A stretch of 64,000 nt of DNA from Nageia nagi (lineage: Eukaryota; Pinophyta). Of this stretch, positions 23,023 to 34,629 are shown in pieces. The notes beneath the pieces were generated by a model. The model made no database searches. It was not told where the DNA came from and saw only the letters and a list, made by a program, of their open reading frames with translations. Where the stretch lies: positions 23,870,001-23,934,000 of the forward strand of contig JBITNC010000001.1 of the NCBI GenBank assembly GCA_050084985.1, given 5' to 3'. The position numbers and the translations under genes are program-made. Position 1 is the first letter of the stretch; each line of letters begins with the position of its first letter.

Positions 23023-24317
23023 TGTTAGTCATACAGTGACACTGAGAAGGGGGTGAATTAATGACTTAAAATTTAAAAATTCAAATCCAAAAAACTTGAA
23101 ATAATGCAATAGAAAACTAAATTAAAATAGATCAAGCACATCAATGGAACATCACATAACATAAGATACAATGAGGTTCACTAATATGGCTACATTTTTG
23201 AATAAGATTGCTTGGATCATGGTCCAAATATAGCCAATATAAAGCACCAAATTTACAAACATTTACTAGCACCAACTTGAATGAGTACTTACCCCTACTT
23301 TACGTGTACCAATTGGAAGGAGCACCAACCCTTAAGTTACGTAGCAGGCACCCACTTGATAAAATAATGGAATGGTTTTTTTGATAAGAATGTCAAGCCT
23401 ATCTCAAAGACCCTCAATGGTCTAGTTCATTATCCTTCACATTCCTAGCTATCCTTATTATAAATGTATAAATAATCTTTATAGCCTTTTTTATGCCCTC
23501 ATTACCAATCTATCTTAGTTTGCTTAGTATAGGAATCTACTAAGGCCCACTCACTACAATACTTTGTAGTTCATATATTTTTTCATTTTTCTTACTATTC
23601 CTAATCATTGGAATCTACCTAACATTGATAATTAGACTCGTCATAGCCATTTATATAATTATGCTCTACTTTGTATAGTTTTTCAATATAAATCATTCAT
23701 TTGTACAAACCTCACATACAATCTCTGATTACTTTTATGTTTATGCTCAGATGCCTTCATTCCCTAACTACCATTCACCTAAAATGGAAAATAACTCATT
23801 AAAAACAAAAAAACATGAAACTTTTTCATCATTTACTCTTCAGAAGCACCTCTCACACATCCATGCCTTAGTAGCAACCACTACCTTGCATATCTCAACT
23901 TGTTTTAAGTTGGCTATACTCAAAATTGTTCTAATAGGATGTAGTCTATGGTAACTATCCTTAACCAATTTTTAGTCATATTATTAATATAATAATTACT
24001 AATTGTTTATTTTTATTATATTACACTTCATTTCATTTACTATTTCATCCAAAAACACTCTTGAAAAATAAAACTACTCATAATGATCATTTAGTTATGA
24101 ACACTTCATTTTTAGTTACAAAAATGATGAAAACAATAAATTCCCACATATTATAGTTGCTATAAATTTTTATATAGGTGTATTAATGCAATAAAAACTC
24201 CACCATTGGATATATTATTTCTTTTATATATGAATCGAGTGGTCATATGATGCCTTTGCTTCAAAATTGAGCATTTAGCATGCATTTTTGTAACTGCTCC
24301 AAAACATTGACATCAAG

Positions 24318-24476
24318 CTAATCAAACTAAGATTATTCTATGTGCATTTTACTTTGGGATAATCAAATTGAGTTTATCCTATGTGTATTTTACTTTGGTC
24401 TAATTGAACTAATTTTATCTTATGTGTATTTTACTTTGGGCTAATCAAATTGAGTTTATGCTATCCACATTTTACA
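24318..24476. repeat. Four tandem 41-bp repeats in element A LTR
   Basis: Units start at 24318, 24359, 24400 and 24441. The core is 'ctaatcaaattgagtttat' followed by 'ctatgtgtattttactttgg'. The fourth unit is shortened. Confidence 0.9.
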
Positions 24477-24477
24477 A

Positions 24478-24582
24478 TCACATAAGCCCTTTTCTAACCA
24501 TATAAGCCTAAATTTATCTGCACAAGCTCTTTCTTCTCTACATAAGGCCTTTTTACTCCATATAAGCTCTTTTTTTTCTCAA
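24478..24582. repeat. Five degenerate ~20-bp repeats in element A LTR
   Basis: The core 'cataagcccttttcta' recurs about every 20 bp directly after the 41-bp array, with variants 'atataagcct', 'cacaagctct', 'acataaggcc' and 'atataagctc'. Confidence 0.75.
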
Positions 24583-25408
24583 AATATTATTTTTTTCTAC
24601 ATATATACTTTATTTTGACCCTCAACAAGGGTTTATGATGCTCAACTGACATTTTTACCTATTTTAGTAAATTGCTTCATTTACTAAGCAATTTTTCAAC
24701 AAAGGTAGGTGTGCATTTACTCATTGGAAAGCTTATTTTGAGCACTATTAAATAAATAAGAAATAAAATATATTTCAGACTTGTGATGATATTTATACCT
24801 CTTCAAATATGATTGATCCATTTTTACAAATAATTTGTTGCATTTTATCCTATTTGACAATTTTGATGTTGCATTTTATTTTGTTTAACTATTTTTTATG
24901 TTTTTCCTTTTGTAATTTTTATGCTACTACATTTTAACTTATAAATTATATAACTTACATATTTTCTCTTTCATCTCACTAAGAATGTTTCTTAGCATAT
25001 CTATAGTCCACTCTTGAGTTGCTCTCACATACCATTGTACTTCAATAATGCACATTTGTGTTCTTCTACCCATGTTTACACTATTATACTCTTCTCTTAT
25101 CTATAATCCATGTTTATTGTTATTCTCTTCAATTTATTTCACACTTCTTATACCTAAATAATCACACCTCTTCCTTCACTGTTACTTATGCTTCTCTGGT
25201 TTTTGCAATTATCAAGTTTCCAAAGCTCATTCAAACTCCTCTGTACACTGCTCTAACATTTATCCTTTGCTTATCTTAACAATGCAACTAAATGTATTAT
25301 TAATAACATGATGGAATTTTCACCTTTGAAATTGTATCTAAATTGTCTCATGACCATAATCTCCTTTGAATATAATGATAACAACAACAATACAAACATA
25401 TATCAACA

Positions 25409-25469
25409 ATCTCCTCCTTTGGCATTGTTTTCAAAACCCACTCCAATCATGATCTCTCTCCCCCTTTTT
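25409..25469 (-). other. Multiple polypurine tracts of element A
   Basis: On the minus strand AACAAAAAGGGGGAGAGAGA (about 25453-25472) is followed about 35 bp on by CCAAAGGAGGAGAT (25409-25422), immediately before the LTR's TGTTGATATATG. Paired purine tracts before the 3' LTR are a known Sirevirus trait. Confidence 0.7.
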
Positions 25470-25759
25470 GTTAACAATGTAAAAGATGCATACTTTGTGT
25501 AGAAGGGAACTTCATGAATATAAATGACTTAAACAACTTAAGGTAAAATTCTATACCACTACACAAACCAATACAACAACATAGGAACATGGCAATATCC
25601 CACTTTACCATATTTAGTAACATGAGCATGTGCCATTTGATTAAAATAATAGTATCTTTAGCTCCAATTTAAAGCTAGGGTTATTTCACATAGAATCACT
25701 AGCTTGACCACTTTTTAATAGTAAGGAACATATAACCAAGGGATAACATTAGAAATTAG
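25470..25759 (-). other. Element A interior remnant beside D
   Basis: AT-rich sequence between A's purine tracts and the proposed left edge of D. No coding motif is seen. Confidence 0.35.
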
Positions 25760-26113
25760 TGTGGCCAAAAACTATAGTTATTTATACATAGCATTAAACT
25801 ATTAGAATTATACCCTACATATCCCTAAGTCCTAAGTTAATAGATTAATTAATTAGGATTAAGAGTATTTCCTAAAGTATTAATATTAGCTTGTGAGGAA
25901 TATTTGGTCTATGTTGACCATATTCCATACTTAGCCTATTTGTTAGATAGGCATCACTTATTGTCTTGTAGTTCACGTAGGTGTGCTATTTGTGATATTT
26001 GTTATGGTGTGAGAATATTGCATCTCAACCATTTAGCTTGTCTTGTAATGGCTCACAAAGCCTATATATGTAACTCATTTTTATGAGTAATATAGAACAT
26101 TATAGTTCTCTCA
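25760..26113 (+). repeat. Candidate 5' LTR of element D
   Basis: A TG (25760) to CA (26113) interval ends ATAGTTCTCTCA directly before the primer site. A TATATAT box lies at about 26062-26068, followed by a region rich in T. The left edge is a guess from the TG dinucleotide; no partner LTR confirms it. Confidence 0.45.
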
Positions 26114-26127
26114 ATTGGTATCAAAGC
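26114..26127 (+). other. Primer binding site of element D
   Basis: ATTGGTATCAAAGC follows the LTR end, one base from the initiator tRNA-Met consensus, and gives plus orientation. Confidence 0.75.
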
Positions 26128-27749
26128 ATAGTTGATTTTTGGGTTAGAGTGGGTGAAGTCTTGAAGGATCTTATCAAGCTCCTCAAGGACTATCATCAAG
26201 TTATTGAGCTTGTGGATGCATTGCAAAGAATTTATCAAATTCTTGCAAGTGTGGGATCCAAAGCCTCTGAAAAGAAGCTACATGAGTTAGTTGAAGTAGT
26301 GTTTGCTATTTTGAAGATTGAAAGAGAATTTGGAATACACTAAACATTTGCTTAGTTGCATGAGGTTTGAAGGAAACCCATGCACAACAAAAAGGAGAGC
26401 TTGCATTTAGAAGCATGTGCAGCTAGATGAAAAGGAGACTGCACATTCATTTCTAAAGCTCGAGGAGGTACGCTACGTGAGGTGAAGGAGATGTTTGTGT
26501 GAAAGAGACGTTCGCATGCTGTGATGCAAGGAGGATACATGAAGCTTGCATGAGGAGAGAAGTAGTGGAGGTGAAGAGTGGAGCTCGCATGGTGCGTGAG
26601 GTGTGAAGCTCACACGGTGGAGGTGACCTTGGAGTCGAATCTATCTGATCATTTAGAGGGTAATCATGGAGTCACTGAATGAAGTCTATTTATTTTGACT
26701 GCAGAGACTGCAAAGCAGAGATGACTGAGTGACACATGGTAGAGGATGTGAAGGAGAAAACATTTTGTGAATTGATCTATTTTATGCATTACATGACCTG
26801 CATGGAGGAGGAACATTGCTATGTGAGGAGATGTTTGCATGCTGCTTGCAGAATCACGTGAAGGAGGTGCATAAAGGTAGCACAAAGAAGAAGACATTCA
26901 CACAGAGGAGTTGCATAGATTTGAGTAGACTATTGCTAGAGCTCTATTAATACTACCAAGGAAAGCCATATCTTTGGTGACCTAAAGAAAAAACATAAAT
27001 TTTTTCCACTCATGTGTTTGCTAACCTGCGTGAAGGAGACATTTTTGTGGTATGAAGAGCTCATGTGGAGGAGGTCTGAAGAGCTCATGCAGAGGAGGTT
27101 AGAAGCTAGCATGGAGGAGACTCTTAATAGCTTCGTGAACATGTTCTACATTTGGTGACTCGCTGCTCATGTGATGCATGAAGGAGAAGGAGACCTGTGA
27201 AAGAGACGTGCGTGGTAGAGGTGTGAAGAGTTGCTGAAGGAGCTGTAGGTGCTGAAGGAGCAAGGAGTTGAATAAAAAAGGTAGCTTTGCTCATGTGGAG
27301 AAGGATATGGCCTACATGAAGTTCACATTTGGCATTTGGTGGCTCTGAGTTGTGAGGAGAAGGTGAAGGCAGAGTAGCACTATACGTGGAGAGAAAGATG
27401 AGAACATTATTGAGGATTGGACGCCATAAATTCCCCTAAGAGGAGACTCCCATGGGATTTGCTAGAGTATAGTGTGATTTGAAGAACTTGCTTCTCTCTA
27501 TAATTTTTGAGAGCAAATCAGAAAACATTAGTGGTATAGTACAGTGCAACTGTGTGAAAAATTCAGCATGTCAGTTTCAAGCTGTAGGGAAGGAAACACA
27601 AAAGGGAAATGCAGACTATATTCCAGAGAGGAATAATTTTTTTTGGAAGCTAATAAAATCTGATGAATACATGTAAAAGTAATCTTTTGCAAAATATTCC
27701 AATAGTAATGAAGATTTGAAGCTATTGAGGATTTATTAAATCTGCACAA
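26128..27749 (+). other. Purine-rich leader of element D with degenerate GAGGAG/GAAGGAG repeats
   Basis: About 26400-27420 is visibly more G-rich on the plus strand than its surroundings. It repeats phrases such as 'gaagagctcatg', 'ggaggaggt', 'gaaggagac' and 'tttgcatgctg' without a fixed period. Stops occur in all frames. Only 26083-26343 is open for 86 codons, with a helical Leu-rich text (KDLIKLLKDYHQVIELVDAL) that may or may not have been coding. No known domain is seen. Confidence 0.55.
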
Positions 27750-29615
27750 ATGGAAATGGACACCATGTATGAAGACTTGTTGCTACCCAAGTTTGATGGA
27801 GAAAATTATGCTTGGTGGAGCATAATAATGAATAATTTGCTCAAATCTAAGGACCTTTGGAGCATTATAGAATATGGGTATGATGAACCTCCATCTTGGA
27901 AATCTCTTGAAGGAGAGGAGAAAAGAGAGAAGAAAGAGAAGTAATATGAAAATTGCTTAGCTCTTATGGATATTAGGAGAGGAATGACACCAAATGTTTT
28001 ACCTCTCATTGCAAAATGTAAAACAGCCCAAATTGCTTGGAAAGCATTGAGAGAATCTTATGAAGACACATATGATGAAAACTATGAAGGAGAATTCCTT
28101 GGAGAGGAATTAGATTGGCCTTGTTATGAAGAATGTCTCATGAAGGAGGCATGTCATGAAGAGTGTTCATTGAAGACACCATTTCAGCCATATGATGATG
28201 AATGCTTTGTGGAAGAGGCATATTGTGAACCCATTCTTATGATGGAGAATGAGGAGGAGTCAACCCAATGTTGGCAAGTGTTCTTTTTTGATAAAGAACA
28301 AGATGAAGACACTCTTGAGGAGGAGTGTTCCATGGCTGAAAACTACTCACATGGAGTAGAGAATATTGATGACAAGGCTAAAATCATATGTGATGATGAT
28401 TCCATTGGTCAACTTGATGGTGAAGACACCCAATGTGAAGATCACCAAGAAGAAACTCTCAAGGAGGAGAGTGTATGTGAGAATCTTCTTCTTGTTGAGA
28501 AGAGAGGAGAAGATGAGGAATGCTTCATGGAGGAAGCACAACATGATGATTGTCTTATGGAGACAATATGGGATGATGATCTTAGAGAGGTCATTGATGA
28601 AGAAGAAATGGAGGCTATAAACTCCATGTTCATGCAAGAAGATCACTCACCAAGAGTGAATGACAAAGTATATCTCAAGGAGGAGAGAAAGAATAGTGAG
28701 ATAGTACTTTGTGAAGATGACTATCTCAAGGAGGAGATAGAAGATAATGAGATAGTCATTGATGGACTTCATGGTGAAATGGAGGCATCAAAAGAACTTA
28801 AGAGTTGTCTTATAAAGGCAACAATATGCAAAGAGGAACCATATGAATTCCTTATCATGAATGAAGAAATGATTGCTTTAAAAGCAACATCAAAGGAAAG
28901 ATTAATGTGGATATCTACTCACCAAAACATGATTAGAGGAAATGATTTCTTATTTTTTGGCTTATTTGCTAATGCTACTAATGAATTTTTGCTGATTAGA
29001 TGTGTGAAGGATAGCTTGAAGGCTATGGAGAATGGAGGAGAATGTCTTATCAAGGCATTGCTTAAGGATTGCATCATGGAGACAACATTGAAGAGTCTTC
29101 CTTGGGAGAAGACATTGATGAAAAACTTGGGTCATGTGGATCCAAATGAAGAATGTAAAACCTTAGTTAGGTGTGATATTTGGAGTGAAACTTTGTGTGA
29201 GGAGCAACTCAAAGTTGCATATGTAATTAGCCAATGTGTGGCTTTCTATTGTTTCAAAGTGTGTGTAGACATTTGTGAGAGAGTAGTGTGGTATAATGAT
29301 TATTGTGAAATGATGAGAACATACTCATGTGGAGTATGCTATGATGTAATGAATGCAAGAGCAAATGACTACTTGCAAACATGGTTTAAACACCATATAA
29401 AAAATGAGAGAGAGATGAAAGAATGGTTCAAACACCATTGTGAGAGAGATTGGTTCTTGAAAACCAATACTTATAGCATTGATGGAATGTCACTACAAGA
29501 ATGGTTTGAGGACCATGAAGAAGAGAGAATATGGTTGTTGAAGACCATAAAGACTTTTGTTGAAGGGGGAGCTACTCACCATAGCATAACTATTAGTAAT
29601 ATCCATAAGAGCTAA
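27750..29615 (+). pseudogene. Gag-derived 622-codon ORF of element D, one in-frame stop
   Basis: Frame from MEMDTMYEDLLLPKFDGENY; codons 1-100 are recognisable Copia gag (AWWSIIMNNLLKSKDLWSII near residue 25, then NCLALMDIRRGM and KTAQIAWKALRESYED after the stop). A single TAA at 27942-27944 (codon 65) breaks the frame; 549 codons follow from the next ATG at 27966. After the gag core the protein becomes strongly acidic with repeated Cys motifs (YEECLMKEA, DDECFVEEA, DEECFMEEA, DDCLMET), then a hydrophobic Cys-rich segment (VAFYCFKVCVDICERVVWY), and ends with three WF..H motifs (codons at 29382, 29424, 29502). There is no zinc knuckle of CX2CX4HX4C type, protease or pol. The C-terminus reads through the polypurine tract. 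I do not recognise the acidic/Cys region. It may be a structural protein peculiar to this family or a fused host fragment. Confidence 0.65.
29562..29571 (+). other. Polypurine tract of element D
   Basis: GAAGGGGGAG lies near the 3' end of the long ORF. It is the normal plus-strand primer just before a Copia 3' LTR; here it is inside the reading frame. Confidence 0.65.
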
Positions 29616-31499
29616 CTACAATAGCATAACTATTAGTATTAAACACTTAAAACTTGATCAATGGGGAATGAATATGAGTGGGTGCATGAAGTAAAAAATT
29701 CATCCAACAAAGATCTTGGATAATGCCCTTCTATTTGTAAAAATGAAAGAAATATCAATCAACAATATGGACATTGGTCTTAAATAGAACAATATTGAAT
29801 ATACATAGGAGAGAAATGACTCAAAAAAATATAATGGAGGTCAGTGACAAGGTTAATTCTAGATTTATCACCATACACATTAGCCATAATCTTGTTCTAG
29901 CTAGAAATTGCACACTCCTTTATGCAAAAACCACCCCAAAGTATTTCAATGGTGACAATAGACTTTTCTCCCCAAGTCCTTTTTTAGAGAGAGATGCATT
30001 ATTTGCATAATGTAGTTAAGGGAGCAATTTCATTTTTAGAAGTCATATCAACTAACACCAACCATTAACAAGTATAATAATATGTATATAAGATTATGCA
30101 CTCTAAAATCTTCAGTCAAGATATGGATATATACTTTATAAATAATGCAAGCATTAACTTCATAAATCCGATCAACAATGATATTTAGATATTGCAATTA
30201 TTTTCTCCTTTAACACTAAGGACTTTGGATTAATAACAAATCCATATGAAAGTATCTCAACAACAACAATAATTAAGTTAATAATAAAAATTAAGCACAA
30301 ATAATCTTTCAAGACATCATCATCTAGTAACAAAATATACTCCATGACTTATGTAAACACTATTCTTGCATACTATGTCAACTCTAATCAATAACAACAT
30401 GTGAACCTAAGCATTGAGTGACATGAAATTGAAGTAGACCAAAATTGAGATGTTTCAACTATGGTAACTTTACACATTTTATCAGCCCTAGTATCATTAA
30501 TCTAGCAATAGTATCATTATAGAAACATTGATAAGACATCTTCAATATGTACTCATGCAATCATAGCTTCAATCATTAACAACCTTGATACAAATATGAT
30601 AGAAATAACTTAATTTCTAATTGTCTATATACAACAATAATATGTATTTAAATATTGCAACAACTTTGATACCATAATGTATTTTCCATATGCAAATCCT
30701 GATCCATATTGATCTATATGTACTTTTGACATCAACACCCTTTGAGTGGTAGTGGATTTATTCATGTTTAATACCCCATGCAACATTACCATCATGAAAT
30801 TTATTCTATTAGATCAATAGCCTATGTAGAGACATGAATATTTGTAGTAGCAGCCAAGTGAGAGCATAGGTACTAACATAGACTTTCCAAGACAAGCATT
30901 AGTTAAAGTCTATAGTCTTCATCCTCATGCAATCTTAGTATGATAAAATCAACATATTTTTCTAGGGTATATATATAAAACATAGTCTCACTTATCAATA
31001 ATCAACCAAATACAATTTTGGCATCTTATGGAATAATATGCCAAATACAACTTCACTATCCATAGTTTGTGCACTATAGGAATATGCCATTGAGTGATAT
31101 AACATTTATGACAACATAATGAGCCTATGAAGTGTGGCAGTACCATCCATATTCAAAATAATTTCATTACTAACATCATAGGTAACCTATGCATATAGTA
31201 GTAAGAAATTATAGTTGAGCATCTTCAACAATGACAATACACTTACTTTGATCTAGTTGACCAATACTAAACACTTGCATTCTAAATGGCATATAGAATG
31301 ATCTTCACTTTCCCTTACTAATTTCTCAACATCCTTAGGAAACTCTAACATATGTAGGAGATTTTAGAACTATCTTGAACTACTCCCCTTAGGGATGTGC
31401 TACCATTAACCTTGTCAATGGTGTGAAAGTGTGATCACTTCTAGATCTTGTGTAGACTTTCTCAACTAGCCAATGTGATAAGTTTCCTCTTCAATTTTC
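29616..31499. other. Unassigned AT-rich part of element A interior
   Basis: This should be A's pol region by position, yet neither strand shows integrase, RT or RNase H motifs. One plus frame (29774-30010, 78 codons) has no recognised domain. Either pol was deleted before or with D's insertion, or A was non-autonomous. Confidence 0.4.
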
Positions 31500-33002
31500 T
31501 TTCTCTAGATCTTCTTGTATCTGGGTATGACTTTGTCATAATTTTTTTCTTCTCCAAAATTTTGGCTATTTCCTTTTAAAGGTTGTTTCTCAGCATTATT
31601 CAATGCTCAAATTGAATTCTCTCTTATATTTATTACCTTCTTTATGGCTAATGAGATTTCTTATCATACTAGTTATTGAAAACAAAAGTCTCTATAAAAT
31701 ATTACCAGATGTCCATGATTGTGATATTTAAAATAGTGAACATTATACTCATTTTGGGGATAAATTAGATCCTACCATCATGTATATTTGATCTTATATT
31801 TTCTCTATAATTGATAGCTCTATGACCATATTAGTGACATTGAAAGCATTAAGTATTTTTATCTAGCTTAGACATAACTGAGTTTTATCTTATAGAGTTT
31901 TTATGTATGACATTTAATCTACATCTAGTTACCTTATTTCCATATTGATTATACTTAAAATAATAGTTGGAAAAGATATTATCATAAATATGATGAGATA
32001 TATGAAACATTTTTTGATGGTTTTGGCTAGCTGTAGGTCTTTTTTATTATTATTTATTCTTCTAAGTTTCTAATGATTATTTACCTTTTTATGCCTAGGC
32101 TCCTTAATCTTTACCAACAACTTCAATGAATCATCTTCATGATCTTTTTTCCTTTTCTCCATAGCATTTGAACTTTTATTCTATACAACTTTGGAGGATG
32201 AGGGTTGCTCTACATCATATTTATGATCGAACTTGATTTTAGGATCTCTTTGTTGTCTCACCATATCATCTAGAAGCTCTTGTTCTCTTCTAAAACGTAA
32301 GGCTTGTGGTTAGCTTCTAATTGGCTTATTATAGCTACTCTCTTAATGAAGCAATTCTTCTTCAAGTTTTTGAGGGGCTGCATCTTTCTCCTTAGTTTGG
32401 AATTTTAGGTATTCTTTAACTTAAAACTTTAGATACTAGATAACTTTATTTGCAATCTCCTCACACTTATTGCATTGTTCCACATATGATCTTAAGGCTT
32501 CCTCCTTCACTTGGATTGATTCCAATTATGTTTTCAAGCTATAAATATATTCAAATAGAGTTACTATAGGCTTGAGCACTAATATAGGCTTGTGATTTGA
32601 GATATTCATCTATACTTTTAGCTTTTTTAAGTTGTATACATACCTCTTCAAAATGATCATAATGTTCATCAAAAAGTTTTTGACATTCTCCTATTCTTCC
32701 TCCTTTCCACATCCAAATATTCAAGGAAGCTATGATCTTTAATTCAAGTTCTACTACTAATTCTATCTATTCATCTTCATAATCTTGTAGATTTTCAAGA
32801 TTATTTTATTTTTCCTCTATACTTAATTCTACATCTAGATTACCAATTTTATTTATCTTTATAGCTAGAGATGAGATTTCTTCATTGGAGTTTTATGGCT
32901 AATTTTGGGTAGACTTAAGTTCTTTATTGGTTCCTTTTTTTTTTTCCATTATGACTAATCTAAGATCTTCCTAAGATTATTAAGATTATATTTGAGGGAT
33001 TT
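31500..33002 (-). pseudogene. Gag-like remnant of element A (coiled coil plus zinc knuckle)
   Basis: On the minus strand, starting MEKKKGTNKELKSTQ (about 32950), broken frames give a charged, coiled-coil-like protein (GECQKLFDEHYDHFEEVCIQ, LKKAKSIDEYLKSQ; later DDMVRQQRDPKIKFDHKYD). Downstream is a zinc-knuckle-like CFQCH*YGHRAINYR at 31806-31848, CX2CX4H with the last Cys now Tyr and one internal stop. N-terminal coiled coil followed by a knuckle is a gag layout. The usual Copia gag core motif is not evident, so it may be a divergent gag. Confidence 0.5.
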
Positions 33003-33017
33003 GGCTCTTATACCAAT
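33003..33017 (-). other. Primer binding site of element A
   Basis: The minus strand reads ATTGGTATAAGAGCC right after the LTR end ...CTAACA, one base from ATTGGTATCAGAGCC (initiator tRNA-Met). Confidence 0.8.
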
Positions 33018-33301
33018 TGTTAGTCACACAATGAAACTAAGAAGGAGGTGCATCAATATATTAAACTTTAAAAATTCAAACCCAAAACACTTGAAATAAT
33101 GTAATAAAAAACTAAAATAAAATATGACAAGCACATAAAGGGAACATAACATAACATTACATATAACAAAGTTCACCAATATGGCTACATCCCTAAATAA
33201 GATTGCTTGGATCATGGTCCAAATCTACCCAATGTAAAGCACCAACTTTGTAAACATTTATTGATGCCAACCAAAAGGAGCACCAACCCCTGCTTTACTA
33301 G
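33018..33301 (-). repeat. Element A 5' LTR, first segment
   Basis: Parallels 23023 to about 23330 of the left LTR ('gattgcttggatcatggtcc' and flanks). It breaks at CTTTACTAG, where element G starts. Confidence 0.8.
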
Positions 33302-34608
33302 TGATGAGACACAAAATGGTATCATCTTTAACACAAATAATCCACTGTAATGGTACATTGAAAGGATACCTTAGTAATAGTAATACATATTTTTAGTTCT
33401 TAACTAGTCTAATTAGGAATAAGATGCTATATTTTTTTATCTGCTAATATTTTATGTTTTATGTTAAGATCTAAAGCTTTGTATCTTTTTAAGAGAAATA
33501 AAAGGGGAACAAAGGTATATCTTAATATTTTTATATAATTAATAAAAGTTGTTATAGCTTAAGAATGATGATTCAATAACTCTAGAATGATGACTCAACA
33601 TATTCAAAATCTATTTTGAGCTTCATAATAGATCACACTTTAGAATCCTTTAGGATATTTATAATTATTAATGCTTAAAAATTATCTAGATTTAGAATAA
33701 TTATTAATATTTAGAATGATTATGAAGCTTCATAATCATGTGAAATTTAGAGGAGAGATCTTTGCAAAATTAGGTATTAAGATCTTTTATGGTTTTGAAA
33801 AAAAAATAATGAAGGAGTTATGACCTCTGCAATTGTGGGTTCTAGATTTGATAGCTATTGAAGAATAGGTAAAAACAAAGATTATATTGCTGAAGAATAT
33901 GGATGGATTTGAATCTTTCCACTATAGATAAGGGCCAAATCAATATGTTGATAATTTCAAGCACCAAAGTTTTTGAAAGTTGTTAAAACTAATTAGCTAG
34001 TGACTCATGTTGGATTTAGTCCATTTTAAAATAATTTACAATTACTAGAAAAACTTGTATTTGTAAAAGAATATAGGATTAGTTTGATAAGGTGAGATTG
34101 AGGGAATTCAACAATATATTGTAAATATATTAAAATAAATAATACTTCTCAATGATTGAGAAGGAGTTAGTCAGTTAGTTAGATTAGGAAAGAATGAGAG
34201 AATGTATTAGCTTGTAAGCATTCACATCTTTGTATCCACTTTATTATATGAGCAACAATATTGAAAAAAAGAGAAATTCTTTAATTTTTTGAGTTTTATT
34301 TGGATGTTTTTTGTTGGAAGAGGAATGGACCCTTCAACTAATATATATTTTTTACCTTCATTATTTTTTTTGCTTTCTTAGAATTAGAGGTGTGTGCATT
34401 AGTTTTCCTTTAGTAGGGAGTAATTTTATTTCAGATTTGAGAGTGTGATTTTTTGCATTTTACTAGCCAACCAATTTACTATTTAAGTTATTTTTATTTT
34501 GCAAGAGTGTGTTTTTAAATCATAGTAAATGAATAGGGCCATTATTGTATATAAACTTTGGACAATTAACTTGGATTGATAAATTAAATGATGAATTGAT
34601 ACCCATTA
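33302..34608 (+). repeat. Element G 5' LTR
   Basis: Co-linear with 39963-41247 over its length, roughly 85-90% by eye. It contains repeated 'agctt.agaat' phrases near 33540-33740. It ends close to ACCCATTA before the primer site. Confidence 0.8.
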
Positions 34609-34609
34609 T

Positions 34610-34629
34610 TTTTGGCACCATTGATGGGG
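34610..34629 (+). other. Primer binding site of element G (Athila type)
   Basis: TTTTGGCACCATTGATGGGG is a decayed form of the TTTGGCGCCGTTGCCGGGG type; the differences are mostly the C-to-T and G-to-A changes expected from methylated-C decay. It differs from the tRNA-Met sites of all other elements here. Confidence 0.65.

Larger units (their letters stand above)
23023..25408 (-). repeat. Element A 3' LTR (2386 bp)
   Basis: The left edge TGTTAGTCATAC matches the right LTR's start at 33018. The right edge on the minus strand is TGTTGATATATG, directly after a purine tract. The LTR is long for Copia but within Sirevirus range. It contains two tandem arrays (24318-24476 and 24478-24582). Frames inside it (23751-23954, 25058-25279) are chance. 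Confidence 0.75.
25760..29573 (+). mobile_element. Element D: non-autonomous Copia-like element with one long unusual ORF
   Basis: The plus-strand order is: candidate LTR (25760-26113), tRNA-Met primer site, a 1.6 kb purine-rich leader, a gag-derived long ORF (27750-29615) and a polypurine tract (29562-29571). No protease, integrase, RT or RNase H was found, so D could only move with another element's enzymes. The 3' LTR was not identified: sequence after the purine tract does not match the candidate 5' LTR, so the right edge is approximate and the 3' end is probably deleted. It lies inside A in the opposite orientation. Confidence 0.65.

Noticed and set aside
28347-28646. Minus-strand frames opposite D's long ORF (also 28442-28633) and a shifted plus frame at 28366-28620
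   Set aside because: Shadows produced by the biased codon use of the sense ORF.
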